From: Branchiostoma floridae
Taxonomy: Eukaryota; Chordata; Leptocardii; Amphioxiformes; Branchiostomatidae
Direction of reading: 5' to 3'
DNA length: 64,000 nucleotides
NCBI RefSeq assembly: GCF_000003815.2
Contig: NC_049992.1
Location: 5,512,570-5,576,569, forward strand
This document shows positions 36,101 to 48,210 of the stretch, piece after piece. How positions within the stretch are numbered: the stretch's first letter is position 1; each line of letters begins with the position of its first letter. Below the pieces are notes generated by a model that was given only the letters and a program-made list of their open reading frames with translations, had not been told where the DNA came from and made no database searches. The translations under genes and the position numbers were made by a program.

Positions 36101-39100
36101 TTATTATATACAATTTGAAATTAGCAGTGTACCATTTTATTCTGACATCAATTTATAGTTAGACATCTGCATAACAACAAGAATGATGTAAGAAATTATC
36201 AGCAGGGTCGTTACTCTACCAAAGGTCATCGTGAATTACAATGGGTTCCGGTAATTGCTCGTTATCTCCTGGGTACCCAATAAGAATAAGGTGATAACAA
36301 CAGCTGTTACCATGGTGGTCTCAGGAGCGATGAGACAGGCGATAGTTTCCTTTAATAAGAAGTGCATATTTTGTTACTTTGTATATCTTAGTTCCCATGT
36401 CAGTTGGTGCATAGGGTGGCACCCATCTCTGTTTCAAGCCCTGGGCCACACAACGTTTGTGCACTCACTCAAGATACAGCAGGGGGCTTGTCCACTGGCA
36501 GTTGTTTGTGTGTTCAACTTCCATACTCTTTCTCAAATGCTGATTGCTTAGCAGAGAAAGCTGTTTGTGCCATTTTTTTTAAATTAAAGTCTTTGCTACG
36601 ATTGTCTAGGGTTCAAACTCACGACCTACAGAATTTGCAAGTTGAACACTCTACCCATTCTACCCACTAAATCGTACATGTCTATATATGTAATAGCTTA
36701 ATGTTTGGTTACTAGTACTGGTATCAAATATTTAAATTTACATTAAGAATGAGTCATAATTTATGTAGATAAATATTCAAGGCAGCATTCATCAAGGCAG
36801 CAAACCATAATAATTGGTTCAAAACTTTGGCAAAAGATTTTAAAATAAGCTCCCATCTGGAGTTTTGGTTAACACCTGTTCTGCAAAGCTTGTTTAATAG
36901 CTTCTGTAACACCTGGGAAATTGGACCATTCCTACGTCACCTAGTGTTGAAAGTATTTGAGTGACATTTTCCTTGCCATGTTGTGTTGTTTTGCAACTCT
37001 CTTTGTTTTTGTCATTGTTTCTCCCAAGGAGTTTATTTAACCAGCGTGTTTCTCCCTGTTGTTTCAAACTTGGGAAAGTGTTCTACCAATTAGTGTATGT
37101 ACAAGTCATGTAATAATTACTAATATTTACGATAATTGTAGGTCACTACTACTTAGCAGAAATTACAGTAGATATACAAGCAACAAAATACGTGTTACTA
37201 AACATGCAGTTACTAGTAGTACTAGTAGTACTAGTAGACATTTAAGATATACAAAGATGCATCCACTATCTTCTACCTGTAACATCTGACAATCTACAAA
37301 ACATTTCTTGTTTCTTGAGTAACTAATTTTCTTTCAAGTGTTCAATTAGCCCTTTCACAGAATGCATGTGCAGTAACAGGAATTCTACTAATTATAATAT
37401 AATGTATTTTAAAGGTAAAGGCTTCGAAAAGAAAACTGTCCTTGTCTTTTTGTGGGCCTTTACCTTCAATATAACCGAGAATTCCTGTTGCCAAACATGC
37501 GTTCTGATCTTAAATGTGAAAGGGCGTCTTAACTGGTTGTCTAAGATGAAATTAGAGGCATTGCTTAGTCTTAGTTCCCAACATAGATCATTGTAACAGT
37601 ATCACCTAGGAATCAAAAGGAAAAATGAATTTTTTTTCTATAGCGAAAGGAAGATAACTTGCACAGGGGTCACACTGGACCAGTGCTTTTGTTCAGTGTT
37701 CTTTCAGCTGTGGTATGCAGCAGACAAAAGCACCCACGGACTTCTACAGTTTGGGCAGATTTATGTTCTTTCTATCCTTAGTTATGCAAACCGTCATTCC
37801 ACTTTGTTCCCTGCTGCCAGTTCCAGCGATTTTTCTGTTTGTTTGCTTGGTTTTCCGCTCCTAGATTGAGGTTCAGTGCATGTGTATATTTAAAATAATT
37901 ATCTAAATTAATGTACCTTTTGTCTGTATTTGATATCAATATTGATTGTGATAATGCTTTTTCTTTTTTGGCAGATGTGTCTTGATATTTGATTATATAT
38001 ATATATGTGGAGAAAACAAAATAAGATTTCGTTTTTGGCCCCCTTGTGCCTTGTTATGGTACTGTGCAGGGAAACCTTTAGTTTTTATATCTCCTGTTCT
38101 AAACAGACTAGGCATGAGTTGAGGGGTGGAAAAATCATTCTAGTGCATGAGAAGGAATGATGATAATTGATATGAATGTTTGACTGTTAATTTAGTGTTG
38201 GCCTAGTGTCTCTGGTCACGGTCTGACTGTCAATATACAGGGCTCGAAATACTGGGTGCATGTTCACCCAGGTGCACCCAATTATTGTGCACCCAAATAT
38301 TTTCTTGGGTTTATGTATGTAAAGATATCAAAGTATACTACTATAACATAATATTCTTGACATCTAAGTGTTAGAAAGATAATAAAAATGTCTCTCATGG
38401 TACTTGTTAAGAATTTGATAGCATGTAAGTACGTTTTGTTATTAGGTTTTTCTGAGATTCTACTTAGATTTAAGTGGTGCACCCAAAATTTTTTTGGTGC
38501 ACCCTTTTTTTTAAGCTGGGTACACCAGTGCACCTAATCCACAAAATGAATTTCGAGCCCTGCTATATCATCTGTGTAGTCCATCCCAGTACTACCAAGG
38601 AGGTTGAAAAAGGCAACCTTCTTGGTAGTAGTATTATGTACATGTAGTAGGTCAGGTGCCCAAGAGACATGTTATAGGTTAATGACATTCTTTGTAATCT
38701 GATCTGTGGCTGTTATAGAGGCCATAAAATAATCATGATGTTGTGAGGAGCGATATGTAGGCCTGTCATAAATCATATACGTCAACCTTTAAATACCAAG
38801 CCAAGGACGTTATAACTTATATAATAAGGAAATGGCTATTGGTAAAAACAATATTCTAATGATGATATCCTAATTCATGAATTTGTCCCAAACATGTGCC
38901 GGTATTATCTGTTAATTTTCAGTACAAAATCTGGTCCGCTGATTTTTTTTCAGGTCCAGCATTTCTGGACTGATCCAACAAGAAAAAAAGAAAAAAGTTT
39001 TGTATCAGTGTCAGTACACCTTTCCGGTACCCAATCCTAGTCTCTATAGTCTATACAAAACTTTTCTGCACTTACTGTAACCAAAATAGGCAATTATGTT

Positions 39101-42100
39101 TATTAAGGAACTTCAAACCCTTAAAATGTAACCTCCTGTCATTTGAATTTATGGTTATATACATTTGGATAGGTGTAGCTACGTGAAGCATTGTTGACTC
39201 ATGGCATTCTTGCTTGCTTTGTACGTTTGCGTTGCGTGACAGTGGCGTCATAGGTCCATGGAACGCAGGACTTCAGCTGTTGGTACCTGATCAGTTTTAC
39301 AATAGAACTTGACATAAATTGAAGACGTAACCAATGTCTATTGACAGTAGAGGTCCGACCGTGATAGTTGCATTGGTACATGCCATGGTGAATGGCAAAT
39401 TTGAAAACATACATTTTATCATTGTATGTTGTATAGCTTTGGTACAATGTCTTTACCCTAGGATTTTTAGAGTCATGAAATTTGCAACTGGATATGATAC
39501 AAGACTAGTACAAGTGCACATTATAAATGAACTTGATATTTAAGTACAATATATATTTTTTATCCTTATGATCATCGTCAATAAGAGTATGAAATATTAA
39601 TGATATCAATGAAAAACCTTTGACTACCTGTCAGAAATGATATCATTCAAGTCCCAGGGTATAGATATAATTATAGAATTTTGCAGCAAAATCTTTGATG
39701 CCATGGCGTATTTCAAAACTTGATGTATCTGTACAAAGTTAACTTAAAAAAATCATAATAATTGATTATTATTTCTGACAATTGAATTCACCACACTATT
39801 TAATATGCTATTTAATATGCTATTATCAAAATACTCTTTTAAAGAGGGCTCCTTCCAGGTGTTAGTAAATCTGAATTGAATCTGTCTCAATATATGCAGC
39901 TTGCACTCTTCAGTACAAACCTGGTGTGTTATGCCATAAGGTGGTTTGCCAGGTACTGTGCAATATAAACAAACAAACAAATTTAAAGCTCATAAACATT
40001 TTTGAATATGAACCTTTGTTCAGTTTTTAACAGTACTAATTGATAACTAAGTCAACCAAACATAAAGTTATACTTGTCTAACTTTTTTCTTTGTTTCCCC
40101 CCAGTTCCTCCATAGGTACCAACAGTAGCAGTGGTCTGGGGACCATCCAGAGTTCCCAGTCTGGCTCCAGTGACTACAGTGACATCAGTGGGACGACAGT
40201 ACCTCTGATCCTGGTCACCTCACACAGGGACGATACCACCAGCAAACTGGGCAGTCAGGCATCGTTCAAACAGGTGAGGAAAATCATGACAGTCTTATAA
40301 TAAGGTGTTATGAAAAAGTAGAGTGGCAACATTTTTGCAAAAATTCAGAATGTTTTCCCAGGTCTGTAGCCTTTAGTCAAGCTACTAGCATACAATACTA
40401 TACCATTAGGCTTGTCCCCAAAGAAGTGCGTGCTATGAATGGAGGTACATGTATCTGAGTAGCCTGACGTGATAGCCAGTCCAGGTAGCCAGGCCTGGTG
40501 CACAGTCCAGCTTTTCTGTAAACCTTTTTTGCTAGGAGTAGGATGGAGGTAAAAAAAGAACAGACGAGCAAAAACGATATGTTTTCTCCTTTCGGAAAAC
40601 ATAAAAAATGCATATTTGCTGTTGGAATCCTGAAAAACTTAGGGTCTTTTGGTATGGATTTATTTTAGACTTTGGCCAAAGTATGTCTATTGAATAGTTG
40701 CTGAAGAAATCACTGTGATGTGAATAAGCTGCCGACTGTCACAGACATTACACAATGTCTTATATAGTAGTTAAATGACCTTGTAGTCTATTGGTCACCT
40801 ATTTTATGATTCGGTTATAGTTGTTTACAATTGGGTCAAATTGTTTTACAATCACTGCCTTAGCTTGTTTTTATCTACCATTGAATTTTTTTAGTCCATC
40901 GTTTGTCCTAATCAGCAAGTTAATTTTGTGCTTTTAGCAGTTTTTTGTAGGTCAGAAAAGTCTTCATTTTTTACTCATGTCATTTCAGCTAAATCCAGGA
41001 GAAAAGGAGTGTTTTATAATTATTACAAAATATCAAATTCTTAAGTGACCCCAAATATCTTAGCCTAAGGAAATGTTTTCATGTACTGTAACTAGAAAAC
41101 ATGTCGTGCCCAATGAGCTAGCCCAAATTGAGTTTGCTTAGCTCAACAGTTGAAATAGCAGGGGGAGTGGTACATGTACATACACGCAACAGTACACCTG
41201 GCTGTGCGTCAATAATCATTCACTCTTCCCTGCCGACAAATAAGCAGATTACGTTTTCTAAAGCCTAGGGTCTTCCTGTTCAAACTGTTTAGGCTGTTAA
41301 AAGTGCTTGCATTACCAGGTTGTATTGACTACGCACAAAGGCGTTTGAAAGTGGACCTGTATGGTCTGAAACGGGTAGGTGTAACGTTTCCCCGCGTCCA
41401 AGAAAAAGACAACAACGGGGTTTCGTTTGGCGTGACTGGATCAGGTCGGCACGGGCAGACGAACAAGAAGGGTGGAATGTCAGGTAACCACTGTTGACGT
41501 GGTTGCCATGGCAACAAGATAAACAGAGCTTTAAGCTCTTATTAGCCCCCAGGAGTCGCTGACCTATATATAGTGTCAGGCTGTCTACCTAGTTTACAAA
41601 CTAAATTATTCAACCAACTGTGAAAAAAAGGTATAATGTAGCAAAAAGCAACTTGTTGCACCTTAGCTGACTGTCTCAAATATAGCTTGCCATTGACAAC
41701 TTGCTATCTTTAACGTTAACTTGACCATTAGCATTGTCAGGCCATGTTGATTTGATGTGGATGACATCTGCACACACAGTTTTCAGTTTTCCCAGAGTTC
41801 CCAGAGAATGTCATACACGTAATCAAATCAAAATATCCTTATGGACAATCAGAGATATGTGATGCCACACCTGTTATGTTATATTTATAAAGAGTCAGCA
41901 TGTAAAGGATAACCTTTAAGAGACTTGTTGGGTGCTAAGCTTGAGCTTTGTATGTTTCAGTATCTTTCTATGGAAGGAAATTGGATCAAAGTACTTGAAA
42001 ATTTAAAGTCAACATGCGTTGAGTCAAATGTATCATTTACAATTTTCATTATTAGATGTGAACATTCTTTGACACATTTACAATGTAGTTGAATTTATCC

Positions 42101-45100
42101 ATCAAACAAAAAGTATTAAATTTTACAATGCCATGTAGTAACTGAAGTAGTAAACAAAAATGTTGTTGTGTTTGTCTCAGCTGCCAGCCAACAGATACTG
42201 CTACACATCCTGGCATGAAGTCAGAAATGCGGAGGTCAAAGGTGACCAGCTCAACTGTCCACGGATTAGAGAAGGTAGGGAACAGTCACTTTATATTGAT
42301 GGAAAAGTATTTGCAATTACCAATACTTAGTTCTAGTAGAAATGCTTTGTTTGATTATTTGCCATTAATTATGAGGCCTGCCCTAACGTATAAATATGTG
42401 ACACCTTAAGAAATTGTCTTGTTTGGTGTGCAGTATCTTGACATTGGTTTGTCGTTTACCTCAGGTCCCAGAGAAAAGGAGAGAACGTTTTACTCTCTGC
42501 GTGATGAGGATGGTAACCCGATCCACCACGACAGGAAAGGGAAGAAACGGATGGACTATAGGAACAAGATGGAGAACTGGGAAAACGCAGTGGTGAGGCT
42601 TCAAGTTTTTATAGATATTCAACTGAATGTCTTCTTTCTTAATCTAGTTGACCGTGTACTTGAATGTGATTTTCTTAGAGAACAAAAGAGAGGATTTCTT
42701 TTTTCTAGCCTAAGACCGTATCAACAATGTAATAAAATCAGATTAGTTAGTCTAACCAAAAAATTGAAAACTACAAAAAAAGTACATTTACTTTATATGT
42801 TGGAGCATTTGCCTGGAGTCCCAGCAGTCCCTACCTTGTGGGATAGTAACAATTGAGAGTGGACCAAAGCGAACAAGGCTTAGCCTCCTTCACCGGCCTC
42901 TCTGAGGGCATTGGCATCAGTTGTTAGGGGGGAGGTCGATTCGCGATTTTTACTGATACGCCAGGAAGGAAAATATGGCGTGAGAGGAATATATGCCGGG
43001 AAGCTTGTACTCGCCCCCAGCGAGCCTGCGAGATTTCGGCATGCACAAAGCCCCATTAAAAACACTTAAAACCATTTGGTATGGATGTGCAAACTTCCCG
43101 TCATAAAATGTTCGCTGTGGTTTTAAGTTCGCGGTGAAGTGGCTACTGTGAAAACTGCGAAAATAAGACCACCGCAAAAGTGTAGTACTTTGTAGCTAAA
43201 TGGCTGTCAGAAATACTGCAGACTTTTGCTCCAACATCTGCTTGCATTCTTGCGAATCAATAAACAGATGTTGATACATTGTGTTCTCTTTGTCTCCAGT
43301 CCGTCAACTTGTCCTTCCAAGACCTGGGCGATGCCTACCAGCGTGAGAACTTCATTAGAGTCTTGAAGAGGCTGATCAGAGCTGAGGAGTTACAGCTGAT
43401 GGACGACTCACTAACGGACTTACACTCTGTCTCCTTACCAAGGTACAGACCAGTAACTCTGTCTGTCTTCCATGATTCTTGATAAACTCACTAACAGACT
43501 TACATGCTGTTTTCTTACCAAGGTACAGGCCAGTAACTGTGTCTGTGTTCAGTGATTCTTTATAAACTCACTAACAGACTTACAGGCTGTGTCCTTACCA
43601 AGGTACAGACCAGTAACTGTGTCTGTCTTCTGTGATTCTTTATAAACTCACTAACAGACTTACAGGCTGTGTCCTTACCAAGGTACAGACCAGTAACTGT
43701 GTCTGTCTTCTGGGATTCTTTATAAACTCTCTAACAGACTTACAGGCTGTGTCCTTACCAAGGTACAGACCAGTAACTCTGTCTGTCTTCTGTGATTCTT
43801 TATAAACTCACTAACGGACTTCAGGCTGTCTCCTTACCAAGGTACGGGCCAGTAACTGTGTCTGTCTTCTGGGATTCTTTATAAACTCACTAACAGACTT
43901 ACACGCTGTGTCCTTACCAAGGTACAGGCCAGTAACTGTGTCTGTCTTCTGTGATTCTTTATAAACTCACTAACAGACTTACACGCTGTGTCCTTACCAA
44001 GGTACATGCCAGTAACTGTGTCTGTCTTCTGGGATTCTTTATAAACTCTCTAACAGACTTACACGCTGTGTCCTTACCAAGGTACAGGCCAGTAACTGTG
44101 TCTGTCTTCTGTGATTCTTTATAAACTCACTAACAGACTTACACGCTGTGTCCTTACCAAGGTACAAGCCAGTAACTGTGTCTGTCTTCTGTGATTCTTT
44201 ATAAACTCACTAACAGACTTACACGCTGTGTCCTTACCAAGGTACGGGCCAGTAACTGTGTCTGTCTTCTGTGATTCTTTATAAACTCACTAACAGACTT
44301 ACACGCTGTGTCCTTACCAAGGTACAGACCAGTAACTGTGTCTGTCTTCTGTGATTCTTTATAAACTCACTAACAGACTTACAGGCTGTGTCCTTACCAA
44401 GGTACAGGTCAGTAACTGTGTCTGTCTTCTGTGATTCTTTATAAACTCTCTAACAGACTTACAGGCTGTGTCCTTACCAAGGTACAGGCCAGTATCTCAA
44501 CGTGTCTGTCTTCTGGGATTTGATAAAAAGCATTAAAGTTTGATGTTTAATTCTAAGTGTGCCTAATACATGTAGTATACTACTAGTATGTGAAACTGAA
44601 AAAAAATGTCAAATTCAATCTCAAATCTGATTGTAAAATGAGGATACTAAATTTCTTGAGTTGCATGGCTGATTTGTTTATTCCCTCTTCAGGTGTAAAT
44701 ACTTGAATTTGAGCAGAAATTTCCTCCCATCATTTAAGGTAAGACAGACTTTTATCATAACTGTTTTAACTTTATGATAAATTATTACATGTAAGAAATA
44801 CAGTTGTGTGTTGTTTGTTCTCTTTCTGTAGTATTCCAGTTATTATTCACTACTTACTTTGGATATTTCTAAAGGAATTGAGCATTTTTCTCTACTTTTG
44901 TTTCTTATTGAATATGAAAAGCTTTAAAGAACATCTTAATTATGTTGATTGTGTTATATTTACTAACGATGTTTGTTTGTTCTATAGAAGTTGCCCAGGT
45001 TACCAGTGGTAGAACACCTGTATCTGGAACAGAACAACATCACTTCGTTAGACGGTCTGGACGTGTTGAGAAAAGCACCACTTCAGTCCCTCCATCTCAG

Positions 45101-45957
45101 GAGTAACCCTGTCTCCTTCACTGTCAACTACAGGCAAAGGTAAAAAAAAACAAATACATGCATCTATGTCATACCTGGTCTGTGATAAAGTTCTTGAAGG
45201 GTGATACAAGGTGATAATTTTCTGGATCACATACTATTACTAGTATTAGGCTTTTTAGTTGTATCACACAGACTTCAATTAAATAGAACACACTCCAGTG
45301 TGTCGCCTGCCGTTGCAAGGGAGCGGATTTCTTTTCTTCGAATTTTTCTCAAATTGAAGTTCTTAAAGAATAAAGTTGTTGGCGTAGGTTGAAACAATGT
45401 GTCCAATTTTATCCTTTTTATGACTAGTTTGGCAATCAAATAAATGACTTCCGACCTGGCTATGACATAAATACTGACCGTATCACCCTTGGTTGTATTC
45501 TATCTGTAGTGCTGTAAATTATTGTCAGTATGATTTTGTTTTTACAGATTTTGCAGATTTTCACTGCAAAGTCATGTGACAGGAAATATGTGCTCCCACT
45601 GTTTTGCTTTTGTAATATGGAAATATTTCATACATGTGAACACCCCTTACGTCTTGTATTGCAAAATTAAAAAGTTAAATAAAAAGATAAATAAATTTAA
45701 ATCAATCTCCAAGTAGAGGTGGTCTGTCCAAGCTTCACAGTCTATTGTACATGGAAAGGTTTTTCATTGAATCAAATGTACATGATGGTAGTTACCAACT
45801 TTCAGGAGTGTGCTAACATCTTTTTTTTCATCTTCCTTCTTGCAGAGTTTTCCAAATCTTGCCAAACTTGAAGTCCTTAGATGGAGTAAAAAGACTTCCC
45901 TCGGATTCCGTGTTTGACTCAGAAGAAGAACCCTCAAGAATGTGTGTCATCTGCTAG
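33166..45957 (+). CDS. Leucine-rich-repeat protein with C-terminal CaaX-like motif (8 exons)
   Basis: Exons: 33166-33176, 40105-40273, 42181-42274, 42465-42592, 43300-43442, 44693-44738, 44988-45139, 45846-45957; phases agree and give 284 aa. The first coding exon supplies only MSE plus two bases. Residues 4-60 are Ser/Thr-rich and probably disordered; 85-135 are highly charged; about 155-262 carry four SDS22-like leucine-rich repeats ([56 protein letters not shown]) with an LRR-cap-like end ([20 protein letters not shown]). It ends Cys-Val-Ile-Cys-stop, which fits a prenylation CaaX box. I do not recognise an orthologue. LRR proteins of this type bind other proteins; a prenylated tail would suggest membrane attachment (inference). 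Exon 5 runs into a donor-duplicating array. Confidence 0.85.
36405..36672 (-). mobile_element. tRNA-derived SINE, second copy
   Basis: Matches 7404-7663 along its length in the same orientation; the tRNA-like head is more decayed (B-box-like GAGTTTGAACCC on the minus strand). In LRR gene intron 1. Confidence 0.75.
38238..38562. mobile_element. hAT-like GGTGCACCC-family element
   Basis: TIRs CAGGGCTCGAAAT and ATTTCGAGCCCTG, 325 bp; the flanks ATATA and CTATA are a near match for a 5-bp duplication. In LRR gene intron 1. Confidence 0.8.
43090..43190. mobile_element. Partial CTGTAAATGCA-family MITE
   Basis: Contains the family core (TTCGCTGTGGTTTTAAGTTC, GCGGTGAAGTGGC). In LRR gene intron 4. 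Confidence 0.55.
43407..44515 (+). repeat. 80-bp tandem array that repeats the exon 5 splice donor of the LRR gene
   Basis: The unit is about 36 bp of exon (encoding [11 protein letters not shown]) ending CTTACCAAG|GTAC, plus 44 bp of intron (CAGTAACTGTGTCTGTCTTC...). Donors recur with GT at 43443, 43523, 43603, 43683, 43763, 43842, 43922, 44002, 44082, 44162, 44242, 44322, 44402 and 44482: 14 copies, spaced 80 bp with one step of 79. Confidence 0.95.
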
Positions 45958-46001
45958 CACACAGCAGTTAGTCTGGGTCGCAGACACTCTGGACGCTGTG
46001 G

Positions 46002-46022
46002 TAATAAACAACAATGAATAAA
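46002..46022 (+). terminator. Poly(A) signals of the LRR gene
   Basis: AATAAA at 46002-46007 and GAATAAAG at about 46017-46022, 45-60 bp after the stop. A further AATAAA lies near 46946, so a longer 3' UTR is possible. Confidence 0.5.
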
Positions 46023-46641
46023 GTGCCAGTCTACTGAGGCCATGTACAGATGATCCACTCGCAAAGCTCAGTCATACAGTAGACACATGTTGTGATTCCA
46101 ATGCAAAACATAGCTAATGTCCATGACATGATGACCAATTGCTTCACCCACAGAAACACAAGGACCCGCCAGCCTGCTGTCTGCTATGCTCTCTTAGGAG
46201 TGATAGGAGTCACTTATTGGCCTTTTTGATATGTATCCTCCAAAGTAATTATAAGTCTGACTAGGGAAAAAAGGGAAGATACACACATGAAATATCTCCC
46301 CTTCTGCTGGGTGTGTTTCTCCCGTGTTTCCCCTGAGTTTCCACTATTGAACTGAGTATGGGGTTTCACCCTTGGATCACAAGGAGCTGGAATATTCTGT
46401 TTTGTACATTCATTAGCTAAGGCAGAAAGAGGAAAACTATTTTAAGCTGTAAATTTTATGTAAAAAGTTGTCAATGAATCGTAACACGGTTGGATGTGTA
46501 AGAAGAGAAAAAAAGGTCTTTTGTCAGTGCAAATATTTGGCATTGTGTGTGTCCTAAGAGCTTTAATGTTTGTAAATTTTTTGTACTTTGAATACCTCTC
46601 CAATACTTAATATGGGATGATCTGCAATTTGTGTACATGTA

Positions 46642-46801
46642 CAGTCAAGTCTGCCCAAGATGACCTCACTGTTCACAGGATTCTTGAATCTGTGCCGAAA
46701 AGTATCTACATTTTTGTATATAAGAGGCCACCAAAATGTGGTCACATTGGCAATTTGGTCCTTGCATAGAGGTCACTTCTGGTTCTGTGCAGGTTTGACT
46801 G
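46642..46801. mobile_element. Tc1/mariner-like MITE
   Basis: Ends CAGTCAAGTCTGC and GCAGGTTTGACTG, each next to TA (46640-46641 and 46802-46803); 160 bp. Just downstream of the LRR gene, perhaps within its 3' UTR. Confidence 0.75.
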
Positions 46802-47456
46802 TACCTGAAAGAAATGGGAAATTGTGTATGCTGTTGTGCAGTATGTTCAAACATTTTAAATTCATCTAAATGCCTTTTAAGTAATTGAAAATTTGCATCT
46901 TTGGAAGTTTGACATTCTTGTGTTAGAAATTACTGTTAAAAGCTCTGAATAAATTCTATCAACAGATGAACTTTAAATCTTTCATGTTGATGTTGGTTCT
47001 TCTCTACTGTGGAAATTGGTGAACTAATTTGTTGAATTTGACTCTAAAGATGAACTATGTTCCTAAAAAAAAGCTTTATATTTTTATTCTCTCATCTCTA
47101 TCAATGTATATACACTGATAGTATGTACATACATGTAGATGTATTGATTAACAATACCACATGTAGTGTTTTTACTTAAGATAAAAAAGACTTACATGTA
47201 ACATTGGTAGTGTGTTTCTTAGCTTTAAGTCTCTGTGTGTGTCATAGATTCAAAAGAATATAAATCTTATTCTATGAGGTAATAATTTTATATGATGTGT
47301 ATGTAATTGATTGTCTCTTGTTATACATTATACAAATGTATGTGCAACTTGACAGCAGTGTTCTATGCCAGTGTAAATTCATATTTACTTGTGGCTTTGC
47401 TGTTTTATTTTACACAATTGTAGATGCTTGCTGGTCCTTATTCTTCTGTTACAGTA

Positions 47457-47664
47457 CTGTAAATGCATTTAAGTTCGCGGGGATGTAATTTCGCGGTAGC
47501 GGGAAAAATGACTTTTCGCAGTGGTTTTAATTTCGCGGTAACACCATAGACTGCAGTCTAATACTATAGTAGAAAAATGTACGCGGTGGTTTTAAATTCG
47601 CGGTGAAGTGGTCGCCGTGAAAACCGCGAACATTAATCCGCCGCGAACATTTCTGCATTTACAG
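47457..47664. mobile_element. Mariner-like MITE, CTGTAAATGCA family (intact reference copy)
   Basis: TIRs CTGTAAATGCA and TGCATTTACAG next to TA on both sides; the interior is rich in TTCGCGG/CCGCGAA. Confidence 0.8.
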
Positions 47665-47841
47665 TAATTTCATCCTTAGCTAGCCAGATGGTTTGTTTTT
47701 GTCTCTCATACACAATTTTGCGCATTTTCATACATCATATCACGCCCTGTTAAACCATTGGAGGCTATAATTACTTATGTGGTACAAAAAGCACACAGTA
47801 ACTTATTTGTTCGTTAGTCCTGAAATGCCTGCAGTCCCTGC

Positions 47842-48210
47842 CAGGGTTGTAGCCAGCCTGAAATCATTTTCAGTCCCCTTGATTTTGAATGGGAATCCTA
47901 TGGAGTACCGAAGGCATGGCATGACGTTGCGCGTCATTTCTAGGGGGTCTGGGTCCCAGAAAATCTTTAAATCAAGACCCTCTGAAACAGTATTTCCTGC
48001 ATTTTGAGGTGGAAATTGTGCTTGTAGACTAAGCTGTTCAATGTCATCTGTTTTGGTGAAGAAGAACACATGGGTTTCAGTTTTTTTTATATATCTTTAC
48101 ATATCAATTTTGGTCTGCCACAGGGGACGGAATGGGGAAAACTTTTTTCAGTCCCCAGCTGCAAAATTCCTTCAAAGGAATGAAGGACAGGTGCTGGCTA
48201 CATAACCCTG
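47842..48210. mobile_element. Non-autonomous hAT element
   Basis: Ends CAGGGTTGTAGCCAGC and GCTGGCTACATAACCCTG; flanks GTCCCTGC (47834-47841) and GTCCCTAC (48211-48218) match at 7 of 8 positions. The interior shares a block around AATCAAGACCCTCTGAAAC with the Harbinger-like element at 23151-24684. Confidence 0.75.

Larger units (their letters stand above)
33177..40104. other. Long intron 1 of the LRR gene
   Basis: 6.9 kb. Holds a GAA/GTA microsatellite at 33567-33597, a SINE, a hAT-like element (38238-38562) and a partial TAGGGG-family hAT (about 38885-39045). No exon or RNA gene is seen elsewhere in it. Confidence 0.6.

Noticed and set aside
43407-44515. CRISPR array
   Set aside because: The 80-bp units are continuous tandem repeats without unique spacers and include a gene's exon edge; the genome is animal.
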